NCBI GenBank assembly: GCA_947167015.1
Contig: CAMVGM010000016.1
Location: 1 to 45,907 of the forward strand
Reading direction: 5' to 3'
DNA: 45,907 nt
From: an uncultured Bacteroidales bacterium
GTDB lineage: Bacteria; Bacteroidota; Bacteroidia; Bacteroidales; UBA932
The notes beneath the pieces were generated by a model. The model was not told the origin of the DNA and did no database searches. It worked only from the letters and a program-made list of their open reading frames with translations. Shown here piece after piece: positions 8,741 through 16,778 of this stretch. Within the stretch, counting starts at the first letter, position 1, and each line of letters opens with the position of its first letter. The translations under genes and the position numbers were made by a program.

Positions 8741-10963
8741 CTATTCGGCTTCGGGGGCGGCCTCTTCCAGGGCCGGGGCCGGGGTTTCTTCCACCTGCTC
8801 GACGGCAGTCTCATCCACTTTCGGCTTGCGCTCGATGCCCATCCACTTCAGATTGTCGGTGAACCAGCAGACGGCGAAGGCGACGACCAGCAGGGCGAGG
8901 AGCCAGCGCAGGCACTTGCGCCACCAGGGGGTGCGCTTTGCATACGGGTCGTCGAGTTTCATCTTCGGATACTTCGCAACGCTCGTGAGGATCTTGCCGA
9001 AGAGGGTGTTCACCAGCACGCGGGAGTTGATGGCCCAGCCGTTGGCGTTGAGCACGGGACCGAGGTTGCGGCGGCGCAGTTTGCGCCAGGCGATGAAGCA
9101 GGACGGGCCGGAGATGATGAGCATCACGGCGGCGATGACGATGAGCCAGTGCCACCAGGTCAGGCCCTTGATGGCGGTGCCGAGCAGGGCCAGCGCCCCG
9201 CCGATGCCGGCCAGAGCCAGGCCGATGGCCGCGGCGATGCCGGCGAACTTGCCGACGTCGAAGGGCTGCTTGCCGGCCGCGGGGGCGCCGTCGGCGCTGC
9301 CCTGCAGCTTGGCCGTGGCGGCGTTCTCCTTGTCGGCCGCCGACTTGTCGATCCTGTCGGAGATGAAGCGGGCGAACTTGCGGTAAGGGGCCCAGAAGGC
9401 TTCCTTGACGCTGAGCGGATTCTCCACCACCTTGGTGATCACGGCGTCCCAGTCGCCTCCGTCGAGGTCGTAGAAGATACCGTTCTTGCCGGGGCGCAGG
9501 TCGCTGGTCTTGCCGTCGGTCATCACGGCCACGATATTCATCGTGCCGCCGTGCGTCTTGGAGGTGCAGGTGCAGTACAGCAGGAACATGCCGCTGAGCT
9601 TGGGCATGTCGCCGTGCGCGCCCAGGTCGCTCACCTTGATGCAGAGGTCGCAGCAACGCTCGTCGATGTAGAGCTGCCCGATCTCGAAAATGCCCCGGGT
9701 GTTCTTCTCCTTACGTCCGTAGAAATCAGTGAATATCACATAGTTGCGGAGCAGTTTCGCGAAGTCGCGGTAGTAGCGCATCAGGCGCCCCACCTCGTCG
9801 ATGGAACCGGCTTCCTCCTCGAGGGCCTTGTCGGCCTCGACCAGGGCGAGCAGCTCGGCCTTGCGGTCGGCCTTCAGCAGGACCTTGACTTCGTCGATGC
9901 CGAAGGACTCCACGGCCTCGCCCTTCTTGGCGCCCATCCAGGCGGTGTAGGGGGCGAACTTGGCGAGCACGCCGGCCCACTGCTCTTCCGTGATGCCTTC
10001 CGCCTTGGGGAACTCCTTGTCCAGGACCAGGGCCCGGACGGCCGCGAATGCGGGCTGCCAGGCCGGGTTGACGGCGTCCAGCGGCAGGACGGCCTCCTTG
10101 CCGGGACGGGCCAGCGGATAGGAGGCGATCTCCTCGGACTGCGTGGCGAGGTTCTTCTCGCTGATCGAGCCGAGTTTCTCGGCGGACACGTCCACGGCCG
10201 CGGCCACCGCCTCGTCGAAGCGGATCAGTTTGCAGCGCATGAAGTAGTCGGCCACCTTGTCCTTGACGGCATTGCAGGCGTCCAGCGCGGCGGCGGTGTC
10301 GTCCCCGTACGGGAAGATGCCCGCCTTGTCGGCCGCGGCGGCATCCTGCCAGGCGGCGTAGTCCGCGAGGGCGGCGTAGAAGGTTTCGATCTGTTCCGCC
10401 GTGATGCCCGGCTCCCCGCTGCGGTCGGTCGCGCCGCCGGTCTTCTCGGCGATCGTGGCGATCAGCGGCCGGAGCGTCTCGTCGTCCGCGGAGGCCTGCG
10501 TGATCACGCCGTCGCCGTTGAACTGCGTCTTCGCGAAGATCGCCACGCTGTCGGAGGCTTCCTCCACGCTGATCTCGTCCTTCTCCAGGCCGAGGTTCGC
10601 AAGGATCTGCTTCGCGGAGCCGTAGAGCTTCGCCCCGGCCTCGCAGTCCGTATTGATGCCGTCGAGCTTCAGCACGCTCTCCCCCTTGAGGATGGCGTCC
10701 TTGTCTTTCACCACGGAAGTGATCCACTGCGCCGCAGCCACGATTTCCGCCACGCGGATGCGTCCGTCGCCGTCGGTGTCGATCAGCTGCAGGGTCTTCT
10801 CATCGAGGTCCAGGTCCTTGACGGGGCACGCCAGGACCGTCCAGAGTTTCTGGTCGAGTTCGCCCAGGTGGGCGATGTCCTCTCCCGAGGTGATGTTTAC
10901 CCGGACCACGCCCCCCAGGGAGCAATATTTCCAGGGATAGCCGTCAGTTTTTTTCTTTGCCAT
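8741..10963 (-). CDS. EF-hand-containing membrane protein of unknown function
   Basis: No enzyme family is recognised in this 740-residue protein. A clear EF-hand calcium loop lies at residues 62-73 (DTDGDGRIRVAE, with ligands at D62, D64, D66 and E73). A weaker second candidate surrounds FNGDG at about 148-152. The middle is acidic and Ala-rich and includes a Cys-containing stretch (IDERCCDLCIKVSDLG) and LLYCTCTSKTHGG. Hydrophobic helices lie at about 571-594, 600-620 and 683-700, and the tail is acidic. There is no N-terminal signal peptide, so the long N-terminal part is probably cytoplasmic and anchored through the C-terminal helices. It is upstream of and close to the GT4 gene. A calcium-responsive role is inference. 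Confidence 0.85.
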   Translation of the reverse strand: MAKKKTDGYPWKYCSLGGVVRVNITSGEDIAHLGELDQKLWTVLACPVKDLDLDEKTLQLIDTDGDGRIRVAEIVAAAQWITSVVKDKDAILKGESVLKLDGINTDCEAGAKLYGSAKQILANLGLEKDEISVEEASDSVAIFAKTQFNGDGVITQASADDETLRPLIATIAEKTGGATDRSGEPGITAEQIETFYAALADYAAWQDAAAADKAGIFPYGDDTAAALDACNAVKDKVADYFMRCKLIRFDEAVAAAVDVSAEKLGSISEKNLATQSEEIASYPLARPGKEAVLPLDAVNPAWQPAFAAVRALVLDKEFPKAEGITEEQWAGVLAKFAPYTAWMGAKKGEAVESFGIDEVKVLLKADRKAELLALVEADKALEEEAGSIDEVGRLMRYYRDFAKLLRNYVIFTDFYGRKEKNTRGIFEIGQLYIDERCCDLCIKVSDLGAHGDMPKLSGMFLLYCTCTSKTHGGTMNIVAVMTDGKTSDLRPGKNGIFYDLDGGDWDAVITKVVENPLSVKEAFWAPYRKFARFISDRIDKSAADKENAATAKLQGSADGAPAAGKQPFDVGKFAGIAAAIGLALAGIGGALALLGTAIKGLTWWHWLIVIAAVMLIISGPSCFIAWRKLRRRNLGPVLNANGWAINSRVLVNTLFGKILTSVAKYPKMKLDDPYAKRTPWWRKCLRWLLALLVVAFAVCWFTDNLKWMGIERKPKVDETAVEQVEETPAPALEEAAPEAE

Positions 10964-10993
10964 ATACGTTATATTGATTATTAGCGTTTCTTA

Positions 10994-11001
10994 CAAAGAT
11001 A
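10994..11001 (-). promoter_or_regulatory. -7 box for the EF-hand/GT4 operon
   Basis: TATCTTTG on the minus strand is a perfect TAnnTTTG match about 30 bases upstream of the ATG at 10963. No TTTG was found at the expected -33 distance, so the assignment relies on the -7 box alone. Confidence 0.5.
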
Positions 11002-11020
11002 GTCATTTTTTCCGCAGGGT

Positions 11021-13663
11021 TTACCGATTGAATTCCCCAAAAAACTCCTGGTCGCGCTTCACCTGCTCCAGCTCCGCCTTGTGGTCTTCGATCGATTTCT
11101 GGTCCGTATTCCACAGATACGGCAGCAGCGGCGCCTGGACGCGCTCCGTACGCACCTCGTCCGCAAGGAAACGGTCCCCGGAAGGGGCGCTCTCGAAGGT
11201 CAGCTCAGCCGACTCCGGGGCCAGTTCGCCGCCGAACTGCACCCGGGCCCGGACGGTAATCCGGCCGGCCTTTCCGGTGGAGCGGATCAGGACGGGCGCC
11301 GTGCCGAACTCCACCTGCCGGGGATTGGCCTGGATGCGCTCGTCGCCGATGATCTCCCCCTCGCCTTCCACCTCGAAGACGATCACTTCCTTGGCCAGGT
11401 CGCGCACCTCGCCCTGCCGGTCCGTGATGGAAGCGATGACGGTCACGATGTCGGAGCCGTTCGCCCGGAACGGCACCCCGGCGTCGTCCACGCGCAGGCG
11501 CACCTCATACGAGCGGGCGGAAGGCTTGGTCGTATAGGTGGCCGCCACCTTCCCGTCGATCAGGCCTTCGGCCGTCACGGTCAGGGTGCCGTCCCGGTTG
11601 ATGCGCCGCAGCGTATGGAACGAATAGGCATCCTTGAACACCACCGGGGCGTTGGGCATCGCATAGTCCCGCCGGTTCACCTCCCGGTAAAGGGTGTCCC
11701 GGCCGAACAGGGTCAGCCGCACGGCGTCGCAGTTGGTAAATACCGTCACGTCCGGCCCGGAGAAAGGACCGAATTCATGGGCGACGTAAACCATCGGACC
11801 GGAGGAGACCAGCGGGGAGGTCGAACGGAAGGAGGCCGCCTGCTGCGAAACGAACATATAATAGGAATACTTCGGCTGCCGGAAGGCATCCATGATGCCG
11901 CCCCAGAACGGGTCCGGATGGTAGCCCCGCTGATGGTCGAAAGAATGCCACAGGCATCCGCCGACGTGCTGCGCGGGGGTTCCGGAGAGCATGTCGTAGT
12001 CGATGGAATTGTGCTGGTTGGCATAGTGCATGGCCTGGATGAGCATCGCTCCCTCACCCCAGCTGCGGGAGGCGCGGCTAAGCGAGTTGTGGTGCTCCCA
12101 GTTGTCCACATAGTCACCCCACTCGCGCGTGAAGGTGCTCTGGGGCATCTCCCGCTGTTGCCGGAAAGGACCGGCCCCGCCGGCGGGACGGAATGCCCCC
12201 GGAGGCATCCCGTAGAGCACGTCATACAGGCCGGCGACGCCCTGGCTGCCGGCGTCCGCCGCGCAGAAGCAGCCCGGATACGGATACTCCGCATGGACGG
12301 TCCGGTAGGTGCGTTCCGCGAAATCCGCCGGATAATGCGTCTCGTTCAGGATGGGCTCCCACATCAGCACGCTGGGATGGTTGCGGTCCCGCCGGACCAT
12401 CTGACGGATGTCGTCGTAAACGTGTTCGGCAAAGGAAGGGTCTTCGTTCCAGAACTGCCAGCCCGGCGTGGCCACGATCACGAACATGCCGAGTGCGTCG
12501 CAGGCATCCATGAAGGACGGGTCCTGCGGATAGTGGGCGGACCGGATGATGGTGCAGCCCGCGTTGCGCAGCAGGATGGCGTCCCGCCAGGTGAGGTTGT
12601 TGGGCATCGCATTGCCGATGTAGGCATAATCCTGGTGACGGTTCACGCCCATCAGTTTCCCTTCATAAGGCTTTCCGTTCAGCCAGAAGCCGTCCTTGCC
12701 GCGGAACTCGATGCTGCGGATGCCCGTGCGCGTCTTCATCCCGTCGATCACGGTCTTGCCGGAAAGCAGGGTGGACACCACCTCGTAGAGCTGCGGCGTG
12801 CCCGGGGTCCAGAGCGAGGGATCCTTCACCTCCAGCCGCTGGCTCACCTTGCGGGACGCGCCGGCCGGGAGGGTCACCCGCGTGACCGCCTTCTGTACCT
12901 GGCTGCCTTCCAGCATCAGGCGCGTGTCCACCGAGATGGTCCGCGCCTTCGCGGCGTCGTTGCGGATGTCCGTTTCCACCACGACGACCGCCCGCCGGTC
13001 CGACACCTCCTCCGAATGGACGAAGATGCCGCCGCCGGCCTCCCGGTCCGCCAGGTTGGGATCCGTGATATAGGTTTCGCCGGTGGAAATCAGCCAGCAA
13101 TCGCGGTAGATGCCGCCGTGGTAGGTGAAGTCCAGCACATCTTCGGGCTTGCCCGGCGGATAGGACCCGTCGTCACTGTTGTCGGCGCGCACCGCGATAA
13201 CGACCGGTTTTCCGATCGGGATGCCGGCTTCCTGCAGGTCCAGCACCACCGGCAGATATCCGCCCGTGTGCTTGCAGACGGACCGGCCGTCGATGAAGAT
13301 CTCGCTGCAGCCCATGATCGCCTCGAAATGCAGGAACAGCCGCTTGCCCGCGAACCCGGGGCCGAAAGTGACGTGCTTCCGGTACCAGGCGGGACCCTGG
13401 TAGTTGCGGCATCCGCTGCCTTCCGCCCCGATCAGGCCGACCGTATGCGGGAGATTCACCACCTCCCAGGAGGCGTCGTTGAAAGACGGCACCGCCGCCC
13501 CTTCGGCATCGCCCTGCAGGAAGCGCCAGCCGGTGTTGAAATTATAGACTTCGCGCCCGCTGCCGGGGAGCTCATAGAACCCCGCCGTGCTGCTCTGCTG
13601 GGCAAAAAGGGCGGTGGCGAGCAGACATCCCGCCAGGATTGTGGTCATCTTGCTGAACTTCAT
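11021..13663 (-). CDS. Glycoside hydrolase family 2, probable beta-galactosidase
   Basis: The 880-residue secreted enzyme has a signal peptide (MKFSKMTTILAGCLLATALFA). A GH2 jelly-roll domain follows at about 40-200 (FNTGWRFLQGDAEG, GPAWYRKHV), then an immunoglobulin-like domain and a TIM barrel from about 330 (MGVNRHQDYAYIG, RSAHYPQDPSFMDACD). The predicted acid/base is E441 in MWEPILNETH, where most GH2 enzymes have W-S-x-G-N-E. The predicted nucleophile is E514 in TFTREWGDY. C-terminal beta-sandwich domains include VFTNCDAVRLTLFG. GH2 enzymes remove terminal beta-galactose, glucuronate or mannose; galactan is suggested only by the neighbours. It is divergent from the broken GH53 gene and shares its promoter region. 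Confidence 0.9.
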   Translation of the reverse strand: MKFSKMTTILAGCLLATALFAQQSSTAGFYELPGSGREVYNFNTGWRFLQGDAEGAAVPSFNDASWEVVNLPHTVGLIGAEGSGCRNYQGPAWYRKHVTFGPGFAGKRLFLHFEAIMGCSEIFIDGRSVCKHTGGYLPVVLDLQEAGIPIGKPVVIAVRADNSDDGSYPPGKPEDVLDFTYHGGIYRDCWLISTGETYITDPNLADREAGGGIFVHSEEVSDRRAVVVVETDIRNDAAKARTISVDTRLMLEGSQVQKAVTRVTLPAGASRKVSQRLEVKDPSLWTPGTPQLYEVVSTLLSGKTVIDGMKTRTGIRSIEFRGKDGFWLNGKPYEGKLMGVNRHQDYAYIGNAMPNNLTWRDAILLRNAGCTIIRSAHYPQDPSFMDACDALGMFVIVATPGWQFWNEDPSFAEHVYDDIRQMVRRDRNHPSVLMWEPILNETHYPADFAERTYRTVHAEYPYPGCFCAADAGSQGVAGLYDVLYGMPPGAFRPAGGAGPFRQQREMPQSTFTREWGDYVDNWEHHNSLSRASRSWGEGAMLIQAMHYANQHNSIDYDMLSGTPAQHVGGCLWHSFDHQRGYHPDPFWGGIMDAFRQPKYSYYMFVSQQAASFRSTSPLVSSGPMVYVAHEFGPFSGPDVTVFTNCDAVRLTLFGRDTLYREVNRRDYAMPNAPVVFKDAYSFHTLRRINRDGTLTVTAEGLIDGKVAATYTTKPSARSYEVRLRVDDAGVPFRANGSDIVTVIASITDRQGEVRDLAKEVIVFEVEGEGEIIGDERIQANPRQVEFGTAPVLIRSTGKAGRITVRARVQFGGELAPESAELTFESAPSGDRFLADEVRTERVQAPLLPYLWNTDQKSIEDHKAELEQVKRDQEFFGEFNR

Positions 13664-13683
13664 ATGTCTCGCGATTGGTTACG

Positions 13684-13723
13684 TTTACACAAATATCCGT
13701 TTTTTTTCGTAACTTTCCACAAA
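13684..13723. promoter_or_regulatory. Overlapping divergent promoters for GH2 (minus) and GH53 (plus)
   Basis: On the plus strand, TTTA (13684-13687) precedes TAACTTTC (13710-13717) by 22 bases. On the minus strand, TTTG (13720-13723) precedes GATATTTG (13690-13697) by 22 bases. Each box is one change from consensus and the two promoters interleave in a 40-base window, so the divergent genes are likely co-regulated. Confidence 0.45.
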
Positions 13724-13735
13724 TTCAGCACATCC

Positions 13736-14872
13736 GTGAGAACGACACGCCATATTCTTCTCCTGGGGACAGCCGCCCTCCTGGGTCTGGCATCCGCCTG
13801 CCAGCCGAAAATCCCGGACGAGGAAAGCCCCGTCCAACGCCGCATCCTGATCGGCGGGGACATCTCCGAGTTGACCTACGTCGAAAAGAACTGAGGGAAA
13901 TACTCCATGGACGGCCGCCAGCAGGACTGCATCTCCATCCTGCAGCAGGGCGGCTTCAACATCGTCCGCCTGCGCCTTTACAACGACCCCGGCAACCCCG
14001 ACTACTCGCCTTCCAAGCGCCTGCCGGCCGGAATCCAGGACGAGGCGGACGTCCTGTCCCTCTCCCGCCGCGCCAAGGCGGCCGGGATGCAGATCGAGCT
14101 GACCTTCCACTATAGCGACTACTGGACCAACGGGGAAAGCCAGACCAAGCCGCACGAGTGGGAGTCCCTGGACTATCCCGCCCTCAAGCAGGCCGTCTAT
14201 GACTACACCTTCAAAGTGATGAAGGACCTGGCGGCCCAGGGGACGGCTCCGGAATACGTATCCCTGGGCAATGAAACCCAGAGCGGGCTTCTTTTTCCGG
14301 ACGGGAAATACGACAAGCCCGCCCAGATGTGCGAGCTGCTGAACGCCGGGGCCAAGGCGGTCCGCGATGCGAACCCCTCGTCCCGGATTATCATCCACCT
14401 CGACGACGGGGGCAACCTGGACAAGTACACCTGGTATTTCGACATCCTGAAGACGCACAAGGTCGATTACGATGTCATCGGCGCCTCCTATTATCCTTAC
14501 TGGACCAGGAAGACCGTCGCAGAGTTCATCAGCTTCGCCGGCAAGGTGCTGGACCGCTACCCCGACAAGACCCTGATGGTGATGGAGACGGGCTACGCCT
14601 GGAATCCCACCCTCCCCTCCGGCTGGCCCGGCCAGTTGAAGGACAACGGTCCCTATCCGGACATGACGAAGGCAGGACAGAAAGCCTTCATGGCGGAACT
14701 GATCGAGGGCATCCGCACCGACGAACGCATCCTGGGCGTCCTGTACTGGGATCCCATCTTCATCGAGGTTCCCGGTATCGGCTGGGAACTGGGAGCGGGG
14801 AATGTGGTCAGCAATACCACCCTGTTTGATTTCCAGGGCAATGCCCTGCCCGTCTTCGAGGCTTTCAAGTAA
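13736..14872 (+). pseudogene. GH53 endo-beta-1,4-galactanase interrupted by an in-frame TGA
   Basis: GH53 enzymes cleave internal beta-1,4-galactosyl bonds of pectic galactan. Reading from GTG at 13736 gives a lipoprotein signal (RTTRHILLLGTAALLGLASA, then Cys) and the family opening ILIGGDISELTYVEKN. TGA follows at 13892-13894 (codon 53). The same frame then continues without a break as GKYSMDGRQQDCISILQQGG to a normal C-terminus at 14872. Both catalytic glutamates are intact: E180 in SLGNE and E284 in VMETGY. The TGA replaces a residue in the loop where relatives continue, most simply from a GGA glycine codon by one base change. A restart at ATG 13907 would lack the export signal and the first barrel strand. 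It may be a recent pseudogene, a read error or, less likely, a readthrough case. Confidence 0.85.
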
Positions 14873-15039
14873 TGAATCGTCTCCTTCTTTCCCGCCATAC
14901 AGGACAACTCCGTATCCCGGCAAAGGGTCTCCAAAAGAGCGACACGCTCGAACTCGATTGCCGGGACCAGGGCGGATTGCAGGTAGACGAATACCTCTTC
15001 TGCATCGGAGCGGAGTCCTTCCGTCTCCCTCCGGGGTAA
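14872..15039 (+). pseudogene. Remnant of a GH2-type enzyme (55-codon tail fragment)
   Basis: Directly overlapping the GH53 stop (TAATG), a short frame reads GQLRIPAKGLQKSDTLEL, then LQVDEYLFCIGAESFRLPPG and a TAA stop. This matches an internal part of the GH2 protein encoded at 32293-35130 (TFYIPARQWKAGDVVELA and VQVDEYRLNVGTGPFRLP). It therefore looks like a decayed piece of a GH2 C-terminal domain rather than an independent gene. No catalytic region is present. It ends one base before the SGNH remnant on the other strand. Confidence 0.65.
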
Positions 15040-15040
15040 C

Positions 15041-15237
15041 TTAAGGTTGCAGCACTGCGAGCACCTGCTTGGCGATGGCCTCCATCCCGACGATGTTGGG
15101 ATGGCCGGCCTGCTTGCCGATGTCCTTCAGCTGCAGGTATTCCACGTTGAAATGCTTGCAGATTTCGATGATGGATTCGGTGATCTCCTTCCGCAGGCCG
15201 GTGTTGATCAGGAAGAGATTGGGGAACAGGTTTACCT
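15041..15237 (-). pseudogene. C-terminal remnant of an SGNH/GDSL-type hydrolase
   Basis: The minus strand encodes NLFPNLFLINTGLRKEI, then EYLQLKDIGKQAGHPN and a short tail before a TAA stop at 15041. The GHP motif in this setting resembles block V of SGNH hydrolases, which carries the catalytic His. The nucleophile (block I) and the rest of the enzyme are absent: going upstream the frame runs straight into the stop of the carboxylesterase gene. It appears that the 5' part was deleted and the remaining tail fused to the 3' end of that operon. The protein is unlikely to be made or active. Confidence 0.6.
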
Positions 15238-16773
15238 CTCCTGCATGATGGTGACCAGCTCCCGGTCGTGGTTGTGGCGCAGTGTGCACTCCTTGCCGAA
15301 GACCATGACATCACCGTCCTGGGCATTGTAGGCCTTCCAGTCGAATCCTTCGACAAAAGGCTTCCCGGTCTTGGCGAAGCAGACCCAGGCGGCGCTCATC
15401 TTGTCCGCGAGCGCACGGATCTCGTCTGTCTCTTCGCCCAGGTATTGTTGGGAGACTTCGGTCGTATGGAACACAAAAGGCAGTTCGTAGGCGTGCGCCG
15501 CACCCATCTTTCCGCCCTGGATCGGGGATTTCCAGGAGAATAGATACGTATAAACGGGCGCCACCTGCTCCGCGGAGCGGGCGTCTGCGGTACGGACGGT
15601 GTTCGGGCGGAACATCTGGTCCACGGAGAGCCAGTCGGCGGGGGTATCGAATTCCGGGTAGGCCTTCTTGAAAGCCGCCACATATGCGTCGGCTTTCTTG
15701 CCGTAGGTCTCCTTCAGGATGGCGCGCGCCTCCTTCTCGGAGGGCTGCTCGACATAGTAGGTCCGCTGGAGTTCGTTGAAGGTCGTCCCGATCATCAGGG
15801 GGATATCCTTGGACAGGTCGGAGAACGAAGGCTGGAAGGGCTGCATGACAAGAATCTCGCCGTCAATGGTGGGGCCGAAGCCCCAGAAATTGGCGCTGCC
15901 CGGACGGCGTTCGCCCCTGAGTTCCGTGTTGGCTTCGTTGCCCGCCTGGACCAGGGTCTCATAAGGGACATCGGCAAGTTTGTCCACCTCGTCCGGCTTG
16001 AGCCCGAGCTTCTCCAGGGTCTTCAGGCCAAGGGCGCGAGATGCCTCAGCTTTGTTGCCGTTGAGTAGGGTCCCGCTCAGGATTACGGCCTTATGGAAGA
16101 GCCCCTTCGCGGAAGGCATGCACATCAGGGTGCCGACTTTGCCGCCGCCACCGGACTCGCCGAAAATGGTCACGTTGGACGGGTCGCCGCCGAACGCGGC
16201 AATGTTGTCACGCACCCATTCGAGCGCGGTCACGATGTCCATCATACCCACGTTGCCGGAATATTTGTATTTCCCGCCACAGGCGGAAAGGTCCAAAAAG
16301 CCCAGAATGTTGAGCCGGTGGTTGACGCTCACCACCACGACATCCTGCCGGGCCAGGCCACGGCCGCTATCGTTGGGGTTGTTGTATCCAGCGCCGGAGG
16401 AGAAGCCGCCGCCATGGAGCCAGACCATCACCGGAAGTTTGCCGTTCGGGTCGGGCGTCCAGACATTGAGGCGCGTGGCTCCCTCCTCGCTCTGTCCCAG
16501 TTGATCATTCTCGATCGGACTGGTGAACTGCATCGCGCGGGGCGGGTATTTCGTGCACTCAAGCACACCCGCCCAGGCATCCGGCTTCTGCGGCGGCATA
16601 AACCGCTCGGCCTTGCAGTAAGGGATGCCGGCAAAGGCATAAATGTCTTCGTCCATAAATCCGTGGACGATGCCGGTCTGGGTTTTGACCTCCAGGGGGT
16701 CTTGCGTCTTGGGCGTGCAGGCGTTGAAAGCGGCTGCAAGCACCAGGCAGGTCAAAAAAAGAGCTCTTTTCAT
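15232..16773 (-). CDS. Carboxylesterase type B, lipoprotein
   Basis: The 513-residue protein is an alpha/beta-hydrolase of the carboxylesterase type B/para-nitrobenzyl esterase group. A lipobox signal (LVLAAAFNAC, Cys19) indicates a membrane-anchored lipoprotein. The oxyanion-hole motif is WLHGGGFSSGAG. The nucleophile elbow GESGGGG places Ser207 as nucleophile; most relatives have GESAGG. The probable catalytic His is H427 in GAAHAYELPF. These enzymes hydrolyse carboxylic esters; the natural substrate in glycan loci is unsettled, and acyl or aromatic esters on pectin are possible. It follows the GH2 gene by five bases and is the last intact gene of the GH53-GH2-esterase operon. Confidence 0.92.
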   Translation of the reverse strand: MKRALFLTCLVLAAAFNACTPKTQDPLEVKTQTGIVHGFMDEDIYAFAGIPYCKAERFMPPQKPDAWAGVLECTKYPPRAMQFTSPIENDQLGQSEEGATRLNVWTPDPNGKLPVMVWLHGGGFSSGAGYNNPNDSGRGLARQDVVVVSVNHRLNILGFLDLSACGGKYKYSGNVGMMDIVTALEWVRDNIAAFGGDPSNVTIFGESGGGGKVGTLMCMPSAKGLFHKAVILSGTLLNGNKAEASRALGLKTLEKLGLKPDEVDKLADVPYETLVQAGNEANTELRGERRPGSANFWGFGPTIDGEILVMQPFQPSFSDLSKDIPLMIGTTFNELQRTYYVEQPSEKEARAILKETYGKKADAYVAAFKKAYPEFDTPADWLSVDQMFRPNTVRTADARSAEQVAPVYTYLFSWKSPIQGGKMGAAHAYELPFVFHTTEVSQQYLGEETDEIRALADKMSAAWVCFAKTGKPFVEGFDWKAYNAQDGDVMVFGKECTLRHNHDRELVTIMQER

Positions 16774-16778
16774 ATCGG

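Noticed and set aside
7661..10984. Very long plus-strand open frame
   Set aside because: It is antisense to the GT4 and EF-hand genes, is rich in His, Arg, Gly and Val without any family motif, and arises from high-GC codon bias on the other strand.
11081..13735. Plus-strand open frame leading into the GH53 N-terminus
   Set aside because: Only the part from 13736 is real GH53 sequence; the rest is antisense to the GH2 gene, which has full domain support.
13892..13894. TGA as a recoded sense codon (selenocysteine or reassigned UGA)
   Set aside because: Other genes in the window terminate at TGA normally, GH53 enzymes have no selenocysteine at this place, and no SECIS-like hairpin was evident just after it.
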